Source: Streptomyces sp. SCL15-4 (GTDB taxonomy: Bacteria; Actinomycetota; Actinomycetes; Streptomycetales; Streptomycetaceae). From it: a stretch of DNA of 64,000 bases. The position numbers were made by a program, and so were the translations under genes. This document shows positions 1 to 7,269 of the stretch, in pieces. How positions within the stretch are numbered: position 1 is the first letter of the stretch; every line of letters starts with the position of its first letter. The notes under the pieces were generated by a model. The model was not told where the DNA came from, did not search any database, and saw nothing but the letters and a program-made list of their open reading frames with translations. Location of the stretch: positions 2,170,001-2,234,000 of the forward strand of contig NZ_JAOBTQ010000001.1 of NCBI RefSeq assembly GCF_033366695.1, in the 5' to 3' direction.

Positions 1-1114
1 CAAGGTCTACCCCGAGGTGAAGGTGAAGTTCGAGGCCCTCACCGACTACGAGGGGGAGGTCAAGATCCGGATGAACACCGACGACTACGGTGACGTCCTG
101 ATGATCCCGGCCGCCGTGGCCAAGAACGACTACCCGAAGTTCTTCGCCCCGCTGGGCACCGCCGCCGAACTCGGCGGCACCTACCGGTTCAGCGACAAGA
201 CCGAGGTGGGCGGCAAGGTCTACGGGATCGCGCAGTTCGGCACGGCCAACGGCTTCGTCTACAACAAGGCCGTCTGGAAGAAGGCCGGCGTCACCGCCTG
301 GCCGACCACCCCGCGGGAGTTCCTCGCCGACCTGAAGGTCGTCAAGGCGAAGACGGACGCCCTGCCGTACTACACGAACTTCAAGGACGGCTGGCCGCTG
401 ACCGCCTGGAGCAACAGCATCGGGTCCGTCACCTGCGACGCCAAGGCCAACGACAAGCTCGCCGGCGCCGTCTCGCCGTGGCGCGAGGGCAGCGAGCTGA
501 ACGTGATCGACTCCCTGCTCTACGACGTCGTCAAGGGCGGCCTGTCGGAGAAGGATCCCAACACCACCAACTGGGAAGCCTCCAAGGGCATGATCGCGCA
601 GGGCAAGGTCGCCACCATGCAGCTCGGCTCCTGGGCCATCACCCAGATGCGCGACGCGGCCGAGAAGGCCGGCGCCGACCCGGACGACATCGGCTTCATG
701 CCGTTCCCCGTGCAGAAGGACGGCAAGTACTGCGCCGTCCTCGCCTCCGACTACCAGCAGGCCGTCAACGCGCACTCCTCGCACAAGGCGGCGGCGCGGG
801 CCTGGATCGACTGGTTCACGCAGAAGTCGGGCTACTCGGCCAAGGAGGGCGCCGTCCCCGCCCTGAAGTCCGCTCCCATGCCCGGCACGTTGAAGGATTT
901 CGTTGACAACGATGTCAGCTTCCAGGAGCGCTCCGAGGTGAAGACCGGCGAGGTCAACGCGATCGACAACGCGGCCGAGATCGGTCTGAACAAGCCCGAC
1001 TACCGCCAGAAGCTGATCGACCTGGCCCGCGGCGCGCAGCACGGCAGCCTCGACGACTTCTTCGCGGACCTGGACAAGCGGTGGAACGAGGCGGCGCGGA
1101 CCGCCGGTTCCTGA
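1..1114 (+). CDS. Sugar ABC transporter substrate-binding protein (5' truncated by window)
   Basis: This is the extracellular binding component of a CUT1-type carbohydrate importer, judged from the extracellular solute-binding protein family 1 pattern and the two permease genes directly downstream. The frame is open to the left window edge (codons run from base 2), so the signal peptide/lipobox and the first part of the N-lobe are missing; 370 residues remain. Family features include the hinge-like stretch around GIAQFGTANGFVYN, a W-rich ligand segment and the terminal helix ending in DKRWNEAARTAGS. The sugar cannot be predicted. A 165-bp gap with a perfect hairpin separates it from the first permease. 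No ATPase gene is nearby, so a shared MsiK-like ATPase is inferred. Confidence 0.85.
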   Translation, partial: KVYPEVKVKFEALTDYEGEVKIRMNTDDYGDVLMIPAAVAKNDYPKFFAPLGTAAELGGTYRFSDKTEVGGKVYGIAQFGTANGFVYNKAVWKKAGVTAWPTTPREFLADLKVVKAKTDALPYYTNFKDGWPLTAWSNSIGSVTCDAKANDKLAGAVSPWREGSELNVIDSLLYDVVKGGLSEKDPNTTNWEASKGMIAQGKVATMQLGSWAITQMRDAAEKAGADPDDIGFMPFPVQKDGKYCAVLASDYQQAVNAHSSHKAAARAWIDWFTQKSGYSAKEGAVPALKSAPMPGTLKDFVDNDVSFQERSEVKTGEVNAIDNAAEIGLNKPDYRQKLIDLARGAQHGSLDDFFADLDKRWNEAARTAGS

Positions 1115-1215
1115 CCGGTGCCGGACCGGACCGGCCGTCTGGGGCCGGTGCCGGTCCCGACCCGCCGGTTCCCGGCCGGCGCCGGACCCGACCGATTCGA
1201 CCGGACGCCGCCGCC

Positions 1216-1240
1216 GGCCCCGTCCGCACCGGACGGGGCC
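1216..1240 (+). other. Stem-loop between binding-protein and permease genes
   Basis: A perfect 11-bp inverted repeat (GGCCCCGTCCG, loop CAC, CGGACGGGGCC) lies in the gap between the substrate-binding gene and the first permease gene. It has no T-tract. Such hairpins often cause partial termination or protect the upstream message so that the binding protein is made in excess; that role is inferred here. Confidence 0.5.
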
Positions 1241-1278
1241 CGCCGCCGCCGTATCACCCGCGCAGACGGAAGGCCGAG

Positions 1279-2238
1279 ATGACCGAGACGACCCACACGG
1301 CACCCGCCAAGGTGCCCCGCGCCGCTGCATCGCCCGGCACGGCACCCGCCCCCGACGGCAGCCGCCGGGGCGGGCGCGTGCTGCGCCGGCTGACCCCCTG
1401 GCTGTTCCTGGCCGTTCCCCTGGCCCTGCTGGTCACGTTCACGTACGTGCCGGTCGGGAACATGATCTATTACAGCTTCACCGACTGGGACGGCGTCAGC
1501 CCCGACCGCCACTTCACCGGCGTCGACAACTACGAGCAGATCTTCACCCGGCCCGAGCTGTTCCGGGTGTTCTTCGTCAGCTTCTACTACCTCGCCGCCT
1601 CGGCCGTGCAGATCGTGATCGCCCTGTACTTCGCGACCGTGCTCAGCTTCGACCTGCGGTTCCGCAACCTGTTCAAGGGGATCCTGTTCTTCCCCTACCT
1701 GATCAACGGCGTGGCCATCGGCTTCGTCTTCCTGTACTTCTTCCAGGACGGCGGCACGCTCGACTCGGTGCTGTCCTGGTTCGGCGCCGGCTCCGACCAC
1801 GCCTGGCTCGGCGATCCCGAGTCGGCCAACACCTCCCTGGCCGGAGTGTCCGTCTGGCGGTTCACCGGACTGAACTTCGTGCTGTTCCTCGGCGCGATCC
1901 AGTCGATCCCGGCGGAGCTGTACGAGGCCGCCCAGCTCGACGGGGCCTCGCGCTGGCAGCAGTTCCGGCACATCATCGCCCCGAGCATCCGGCCGGTGCT
2001 CAGCCTGAGCGTCATCCTGGCGGTCTCCGGCTCGCTGTCGGTGTTCGAGATCCCCTACATCATGACCGGCGGCGCGACCGGCACGACGACGTTCGTCATC
2101 CAGACGGTCAAGCTCGCCTTCCAGTTCAACAAGACGGGTCTGGCCTCGGCGGCGGCCGTCGTCCTGCTCCTGATCATCCTGCTGATCACCTGGATCCAGC
2201 GCCGCCTCGTGCCCGACGAGAAGGTGGACCTCGTATGA
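1279..2238 (+). CDS. Sugar ABC transporter permease, MalF type
   Basis: A 319-residue inner-membrane permease of the CUT1 importer. I chose the ATG at 1279 because a GGAAGG ribosome site lies five bases upstream and the product then starts with a short polar tail before the first membrane segment (LTPWLFLAVPLALLV); longer upstream readings add a proline/arginine-rich non-membrane tail. About six membrane segments are visible. The EAA loop that docks on the ATPase is at about residues 216-240 (EAAQLDGASRW). The stop codon overlaps the start of the next permease (ATGA), so the two are translationally coupled. Confidence 0.9.
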   Translation: MTETTHTAPAKVPRAAASPGTAPAPDGSRRGGRVLRRLTPWLFLAVPLALLVTFTYVPVGNMIYYSFTDWDGVSPDRHFTGVDNYEQIFTRPELFRVFFVSFYYLAASAVQIVIALYFATVLSFDLRFRNLFKGILFFPYLINGVAIGFVFLYFFQDGGTLDSVLSWFGAGSDHAWLGDPESANTSLAGVSVWRFTGLNFVLFLGAIQSIPAELYEAAQLDGASRWQQFRHIIAPSIRPVLSLSVILAVSGSLSVFEIPYIMTGGATGTTTFVIQTVKLAFQFNKTGLASAAAVVLLLIILLITWIQRRLVPDEKVDLV

Positions 2239-3077
2239 CCTCGCCCCTGCCCGCCCGCCGCCGGATCGGCCCCGCGCTGACCTACCTGTCGCTGATCGTC
2301 GCCTCGCTGGTCGTGCTGGTGCCGCTCGTCGTCGTCTTCCTGACCTCCCTGAAGACCTCCGAGGAGGTGGCGGACGGCGGTGCGCTGTCGCTGCCGGACG
2401 ACTGGCTGAACTTCGGCAACTACGTGACGGCGTTCAACGACGGCAAGATGCTGTCCGCCTTCGTCAACACCACCGTCATCCTGCTGTTCTCCATCACCGG
2501 CACGGTGCTCATCGGGTCGATGACCGCGTACGCCATCGACCGCTTCCGCTTCCGGGCGAAGAAGCCGGTCATGGCGCTGTTCCTGATCGCCACCCTGGTG
2601 CCCGGGGTCACCACCCAGGTGGCGACCTTCCAAGTGGTCAACAGCTTCGGGCTGTTCAACACCATCTGGGCGCCGATCCTGCTGTACATGGGCACGGACA
2701 TCGTGTCGATCTACATCTTCCTGCAGTTCATCCGCGGCATCCCGGTGTCGCTGGACGAGGCCGCGCGGCTCGACGGGGCCAACTCCCTCACCATCTACTG
2801 GAAGATCATCCTGCCCCTGCTGAAGCCGGCGATCGCCACGGTGGTCATCATCAAGGGAATCACCGTGTACAACGACTTCTACATCCCGTTCCTCTACATG
2901 CCGTCCGAGGACCTCGGCACCATCTCCACCGCGCTGTTCCGCTTCAAGGGCCCGTTCGGCGCGCACTGGGAGAACATCTCGGCCGGAACGATCCTCGTGA
3001 TCGTGCCGACCCTCGTCGTCTTCCTCTTCCTCCAGCGCTACATCTACAACGGCTTCGCCCAGGGCGCGACGAAGTGA
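2235..3077 (+). CDS. Sugar ABC transporter permease, MalG type
   Basis: A 280-residue second permease of the importer, with about six membrane segments and a clear EAA motif near residues 173-195 (DEAARLDGANSLTIYWK). Its start codon overlaps the stop of the MalF-type gene by four bases. Length and C-terminus (YIYNGFAQGATK) fit the MalG family. The operon ends here: a hairpin follows directly and no ATPase, glycosidase or regulator gene is found downstream, so the sugar remains unknown. Confidence 0.9.
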   Translation: MTSPLPARRRIGPALTYLSLIVASLVVLVPLVVVFLTSLKTSEEVADGGALSLPDDWLNFGNYVTAFNDGKMLSAFVNTTVILLFSITGTVLIGSMTAYAIDRFRFRAKKPVMALFLIATLVPGVTTQVATFQVVNSFGLFNTIWAPILLYMGTDIVSIYIFLQFIRGIPVSLDEAARLDGANSLTIYWKIILPLLKPAIATVVIIKGITVYNDFYIPFLYMPSEDLGTISTALFRFKGPFGAHWENISAGTILVIVPTLVVFLFLQRYIYNGFAQGATK

Positions 3078-3084
3078 CCCGCGG

Positions 3085-3112
3085 GGCCCCGCCGCGCCGC
3101 CGCGGCGGGGCC
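3085..3112 (+). terminator. Hairpin after the sugar transporter operon
   Basis: A perfect 12-bp stem (GGCCCCGCCGCG / CGCGGCGGGGCC) with a 4-base loop starts eight bases after the permease stop. There is no U-tract, as is common for streptomycete terminators. The rest of the gap to 3463 (about 350 bases) holds no frame that I believe is coding. Confidence 0.5.
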
Positions 3113-3463
3113 GGCCGGCTGCCTCGCCGGCCTCTTCCGGGCGAAGGCGCCTCCGGGGACGCGGACGAGATCGACGGCCGGCAGGGTCGGTGCGGCGGGC
3201 GTGGGCCGCTCCCCCGGGGTCCGCGGCCTGCTCGGCGGGGCCGGAGCAGGCCGGGCCGGCCCGCCCGTCGTCGTCCGGAGCCCCGCATCGGTGTTCGGCC
3301 CGAAGCCCCGCTCGAAGCACCGCGTGCACCAGCGGCCAGGCCGCCCACCACGGTGAAGCCGGGCACCGCGCGCCACCGCCGTCCCGCGCCCGCGCTCCCG
3401 TCCGGCGTGCCGTCCACGGTGCCTCCCTCAGCGGGCTGTACCGGATGCTCCGGCCGGCGCTCC

Positions 3464-4102
3464 TCACCCCGCTCCCAGCTCCACCGTCGTCGTGACGCGG
3501 GTGAGCGACGGCCGCCTCGGCACCGAGCCGAAGCCGAAGCGGACGGGCGGTTCGACCGGTGCCAGGCCGCCGAGGTCGGTGCCGGCGAAGGACCCGCAGA
3601 GCGCGCGGACCGTGCGCAGGTCCCGTGCGCCGTACCACTCGCGGCGGCCCGCCCGGGCGCTGCCCCGGGTGCGGACGCCGGGCAGCAGCAGGCGGGCCGG
3701 GACGTCGGTGAGCGCGCTCCACGCCGGACGGCGGGCGAGCGGGCCGGGCACGGCCCGCAGCAGCAGGCCCAGAGGCGGTCGCGGCCCGGTGACGAAGCAC
3801 AGCCGGAGCGGGCCCGCGCCGACGGTCCAGGTGCCGTCCGCGATGCCGACCCGCACCGGTACGACGCGGACGGTGTCGAAGACGTAGGTGCCGCCGATGA
3901 AGGCCGCCGTCTGCGGCGTCGGCGTCAGCAGCAGGCGTTCGCCGTCCGGGAGTTCCAGCATCACGTCGCTGAACGCGCCGAACGGCGACCGCTGCCAGTG
4001 GCCGAGCACGGCACGGGTGCCGCGGGAGGTGCCCAGGCCCGCGATCCAGCCCTCGAAGCGCACCGTCCGGCGGCGCGCGGCCGGCCGGCGGACCCGGCTC
4101 AT
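3464..4102 (-). CDS. Conserved hypothetical protein, coupled to DUF2071 gene
   Basis: A 212-residue soluble protein that I do not recognise. The start at 4102 (MSRVRRPAARR) overlaps the stop of the upstream DUF2071 gene by four bases, which makes it much more credible than the upstream extension, which is arginine-rich shadow sequence. The central part reads like a beta-rich fold (FSDVMLELPDGERLLLTP, FIGGTYVFDTVRVVPVRV, LRLCFVTGP). No signal peptide, membrane segment or catalytic motif is obvious. Context says it works with the DUF2071 protein. Confidence 0.65.
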   Translation of the reverse strand: MSRVRRPAARRRTVRFEGWIAGLGTSRGTRAVLGHWQRSPFGAFSDVMLELPDGERLLLTPTPQTAAFIGGTYVFDTVRVVPVRVGIADGTWTVGAGPLRLCFVTGPRPPLGLLLRAVPGPLARRPAWSALTDVPARLLLPGVRTRGSARAGRREWYGARDLRTVRALCGSFAGTDLGGLAPVEPPVRFGFGSVPRRPSLTRVTTTVELGAG

Positions 4103-4854
4103 CCGCGGCCTCCCACGGTGCCGGCCGGCCCGGTCCCAGGACGTCGGCGGGCGGGCACCGAGGCGCCCATCCACACCTGCCCGACTCCGTCCGAGAAGTG
4201 CACGACGGGCTCGCCGGCGGGCGCCGGCGGGCCCGCGCCGGCGGTCAGCGTCTCCCGGAGTTCCTCGACGGTGGCGGTGGCCAGCGGCCAGGGTTCGTGT
4301 GCCACGGGTGTCTCCCACAGCAGACCGAGCCGGCGGGTGTACGCCCGCCGGCGCGAGGTCAGCCGGACGTCCCGCTCGGCGGGCCGCTCGATCGGGTCAC
4401 CGGAGCGGACGGCCAGCCGGCAGGAGGCGTGGCCCGGCCGCCTGCGGCCGGTGTAGCGGACGGTCTTTCCGCCCCGGGTGACCTGGAGCGCGCCGCGGTG
4501 GAACGGCGCGCCGATCGCCCGCGCCGCCGGGATGACCGGGCAGGCGACCTCCAGGGAGAGGAACCACAGCCCGTCCCGGCCGTTCGGGTGCCGGACGTAG
4601 GTCCTCAGGCCGGTCTCCGCGAAGGTGGGGAGCCCGGGCACCCGGGCCGGTACGCCGGCCGGGCGGACGTCCGCCATCACGAAAGGGGTGAGGCCGCCCC
4701 AGGCGCTGCCGTCGTACTCCTCCACCACCAGAGGCTTCGGAACCAGTGCCCGCACCGCCTGTGCCGGGTGGGCCCAGTGGACGGACGTCTGTGTCAGCCG
4801 GCCGGCCCACGGCACCGGCAGCCGCACCCGCCGCTCCGCCGTGTACGCCACCAC
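4099..4854 (-). CDS. DUF2071 (YqjF-like) family protein
   Basis: Resembles the DUF2071/YqjF family: a conserved start around W-x-x-LTQTSVHW, then LVPKPL, the tract YDGSAWGGLTPFVMADVRP and PGLPTFAETGLRTYV. The function of the family is not established; the fold is related to acetoacetate-decarboxylase-like beta barrels. I chose the GTG at 4854 (another GTG follows at 4851), preceded by a G-rich GGGGGGA site, because the 90 residues upstream are cysteine/proline/arginine-rich and unlike the family. That gives 251 residues, the usual size. It is divergent from the ferritin-like gene; the 244-base gap between them should hold both promoters. Confidence 0.75.
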   Translation of the reverse strand: MVAYTAERRVRLPVPWAGRLTQTSVHWAHPAQAVRALVPKPLVVEEYDGSAWGGLTPFVMADVRPAGVPARVPGLPTFAETGLRTYVRHPNGRDGLWFLSLEVACPVIPAARAIGAPFHRGALQVTRGGKTVRYTGRRRPGHASCRLAVRSGDPIERPAERDVRLTSRRRAYTRRLGLLWETPVAHEPWPLATATVEELRETLTAGAGPPAPAGEPVVHFSDGVGQVWMGASVPARRRPGTGPAGTVGGRG

Positions 4855-5098
4855 GGGCGCCGGGTCCCCCCGCCCGGACGGCCGGAAACGCGCGGGCCGG
4901 GCGCGGGCGCGGCAGGCCGGGTCACACAGCGAACAGCCCAGGGCACCGCACGAACGGAGGAAGCCTCCGGCCGTCCGGGCGTGGGCGGTGGCCGGGGCGG
5001 TCGCCCGGCTGAAACATGAACCCGGTGCCCTGACGTCCGCCCACGGTGCGGCGACGGGGGCACCCCACCGCCCCCGAATCGTCACAGGAGTGGCCTCC

Positions 5099-6298
5099 AT
5101 GACCTTCAATCCCCTGGAGCAGCGGGGCATCCCGCTGGACCGTCAGGTGCGCAACTGGCGTGAACTCAACGTCCAGCCGATCGACCCCGACCGCTGTGAC
5201 CCGTACACCCGCTGCCGCATCATCACCATGAACGGCATCGAGGTGGAGGCGATCCTCTTCAGCCATCAGCTCGCCCGCAACACGGCCGACCCGGAGGTGA
5301 AGCGGCAGCTGGCCCGGACCCGCTACATCGAGGCCCAGCAGCAGAAGGTGGTCAACTGGCTGCTGCCCGGCGTCTCCTCGGTGCTGGAGACGACCATCGC
5401 CTACGAGCAGGTGGCGGTGGACCTCACGGCGTGGGTGGCGCGGATGGAGCCGGACCCGTATCTGCGGCAGGCGTACGAGTTCGGGGTCCTGGAGGACTTC
5501 GACCACCTGTACCGGTACGCGAACCTGTACGAGATGATCGAGCACCGCAAGGCGGAGTCGATCGTCGACAACCTCACCGAGGTCATGCCGGGCCGGCCCA
5601 CCAAGTTCCACCACCGCGACCCGTACGACAACGTCCGCGACCCCTACGACAAGACGGTCGCGAGCCCGCTGTCGAAGCTGCACGCGCTGACGATCATGTC
5701 CGCGGAGCAGCAGACCATGAACTTCTACATGAACACCGGCCCCACCTACATGGAGCCGATCGCGCGGCAGCTGTACCAGGAGATCGGGCTGATCGAGGAG
5801 GAGCACGTCACCCACTACGAGTCCCTGGTGGACCCGGGCGAGACCTGGTGGGAGCAGCTGGTCAACCACGAGTACAACGAGTGCTACCTCTACTACTCCT
5901 TCATGGAGCAGGAGAGCGACCCCAAGGTCAAGGCGGTCTGGGAACTGCACCTGAACATGGAGCTGGAGCACCTGCACACGGCCTGCGACCTGATGCGCAG
6001 CTACGACGGCCGGGAGCCGCAGGAGGTCCTCGCACCGGAGCTGCCGAACGTGCTGACCTTCGAGCCGAACAAGCAGTACCTGCGGAATCTGCTGGACACC
6101 CAGATGGACCTGACCACGCTGGGCGCGGGCTATGTGCGCGAGGCGCACGAGCGGTTCGAGAAGATGCAGGAGCGGATCCACGGCGGCGAGGAGCCGCCGA
6201 GCGAGCGGGTCATGGCGGAGCACGACGCGATGTTCGGCCGCGAGTACCGCGTCCAGTCCGAGGGCGAGCACCCCGACCCCCGTATGCGTGAGAAGTGA
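5099..6298 (+). CDS. Ferritin-like diiron domain protein
   Basis: A 399-residue helical protein without signal peptide. ATG at 5099 is preceded by AGGAG at 5086-5090. It shows ferritin-like metal motifs: a glutamate followed by EDFDH in the first half, EEEH near the middle (GLIEEEHVTHYE) and ELEH near the end (NMELEHLHTACD). These are the ExxH pairs expected for a dinuclear iron or manganese site in a duplicated four-helix bundle. The reaction is unknown. It is followed after ten bases by a hemerythrin-like gene, so the pair probably forms one operon dealing with iron, oxygen or redox stress; that role is inferred. Confidence 0.75.
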   Translation: MTFNPLEQRGIPLDRQVRNWRELNVQPIDPDRCDPYTRCRIITMNGIEVEAILFSHQLARNTADPEVKRQLARTRYIEAQQQKVVNWLLPGVSSVLETTIAYEQVAVDLTAWVARMEPDPYLRQAYEFGVLEDFDHLYRYANLYEMIEHRKAESIVDNLTEVMPGRPTKFHHRDPYDNVRDPYDKTVASPLSKLHALTIMSAEQQTMNFYMNTGPTYMEPIARQLYQEIGLIEEEHVTHYESLVDPGETWWEQLVNHEYNECYLYYSFMEQESDPKVKAVWELHLNMELEHLHTACDLMRSYDGREPQEVLAPELPNVLTFEPNKQYLRNLLDTQMDLTTLGAGYVREAHERFEKMQERIHGGEEPPSERVMAEHDAMFGREYRVQSEGEHPDPRMREK

Positions 6299-6308
6299 GG
6301 GAGCCGAC

Positions 6309-6902
6309 ATGTCCGAGCTGCACACTCCGCAGGCCGGTGACGACGGGGCCAAGGACACGGACGTGGTGGCGCTGCTGATGCGCCAGCACGGTGACATCCG
6401 CAATCTCTTCGACGAGGTGGAGGCCGCGACCGGGGACGAGCGGCGCGACGCGTTCCGGCGGCTGGTGCGGCTGCTGGCCGTGCACGAGACCGCCGAGGAG
6501 GAGGTCGTCCATCCCTTCGTGCGGCACGGGGTGCCCGGCGGCGAGCAGGTCGTCCGGGACCGGCTCGCGGAGGAACGGGCCGCCAAGGAGGAGCTGGCCG
6601 CGCTGGACGAGACGGACACCGACGATCCGGAGTTCCTGCCGCGGCTGATGCGGCTGCGCACGGACGTCCAGGAGCACGCGCGGGCCGAGGAACGCTACGA
6701 GTTCACGCACATCCGGCGCAGCACCGACGTCACCAACCTCGCCGCCATGGCCAAGGCCGTCAAGGCCGCCGAGGCCATGGCGCCCACGCATCCGCACCCG
6801 GGTGTGGAGTCCGCGGCGAAGAACATGGCGCTCGGGCCGGTGGCCGCGCTGATGGACCGCACCAAGGACATGGTGCGCAGGAGCATGGGCAAGGACGGCT
6901 GA
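6309..6902 (+). CDS. Hemerythrin-like HHE domain protein
   Basis: A 197-residue cytoplasmic protein. Histidine/glutamate motifs of the hemerythrin HHE cation-binding family are present in order: RQHGDIRNLFDEVE near residue 30, AVHETAEEEVVHPFV near residue 60, and EHARAEERYEF near residue 120. The C-terminal part carries an extension (THPHPGVESAAKNMALGP, then a basic amphipathic tail). Start ATG 6309 has an AGGGAG site overlapping the upstream stop region. It probably binds a diiron centre and senses or scavenges oxygen, nitric oxide or peroxide, acting with the neighbouring ferritin-like protein. Confidence 0.8.
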   Translation: MSELHTPQAGDDGAKDTDVVALLMRQHGDIRNLFDEVEAATGDERRDAFRRLVRLLAVHETAEEEVVHPFVRHGVPGGEQVVRDRLAEERAAKEELAALDETDTDDPEFLPRLMRLRTDVQEHARAEERYEFTHIRRSTDVTNLAAMAKAVKAAEAMAPTHPHPGVESAAKNMALGPVAALMDRTKDMVRRSMGKDG

Positions 6903-6925
6903 CCGCCGCCCGCCCGGGCGGGCGA

Positions 6926-6968
6926 GCCGGGGCCGGTCCCGTCGGGGACCGGCCCCGGCCGTCTTTTT
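6926..6968 (+). terminator. Strong intrinsic terminator after hemerythrin gene
   Basis: A perfect 15-bp stem (arms 6926-6940 and 6945-6959) with a GTCG loop, followed by CGTCTTTTT. This is a classical rho-independent terminator. The rest of the gap to 7269 holds short near-repeats of GATTCCGGCCGTC at about 6988-7035 and should include the promoter of the peptide cluster. Confidence 0.85.
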
Positions 6969-7269
6969 CCGCCGCCGTTTACCGCCGCTGATTCCGGGCG
7001 TCGATTCCGGCCGTCGATTCCGGCCGATGTTTCCCCCGCCGCCGTTTCCGGCCGTCGTTGCTGCGTCCGGAGGCCCGCCGATCGGGTGAACCGTGGGACG
7101 GCACCGGTGCGGGAAACCGGAGTGTGCGGTGCCGGGGCCGCTTTTCCCGCGGGCACGGCGGTCTCGTTGAGTGGCAGGGTGCCGTCCGGCTCGCCAGACT
7201 GAGAACGGCGGTTCGTGATCGAAAAAGATCCGGACGGCACAGGCGATCCACACGTCCTCAGGAGATCGA

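Noticed and set aside
1081..1278. Longer start for the MalF-type permease
   Set aside because: The extra 66 residues overlap the binding-protein end and encode a proline/arginine repeat; the ATG at 1279 has a proper ribosome site.
3113..3463. Hidden or decayed gene between the sugar operon and the DUF2071 pair
   Set aside because: Frames on both strands are open but arginine/proline/glycine-rich, start without ribosome sites and resemble no family.
2055..3800. 581-residue minus-strand open frame over the MalG-type permease and following gap
   Set aside because: Covers two-thirds of a clear permease gene in antisense; the part over 3078-3463 shows no recognisable fold either.
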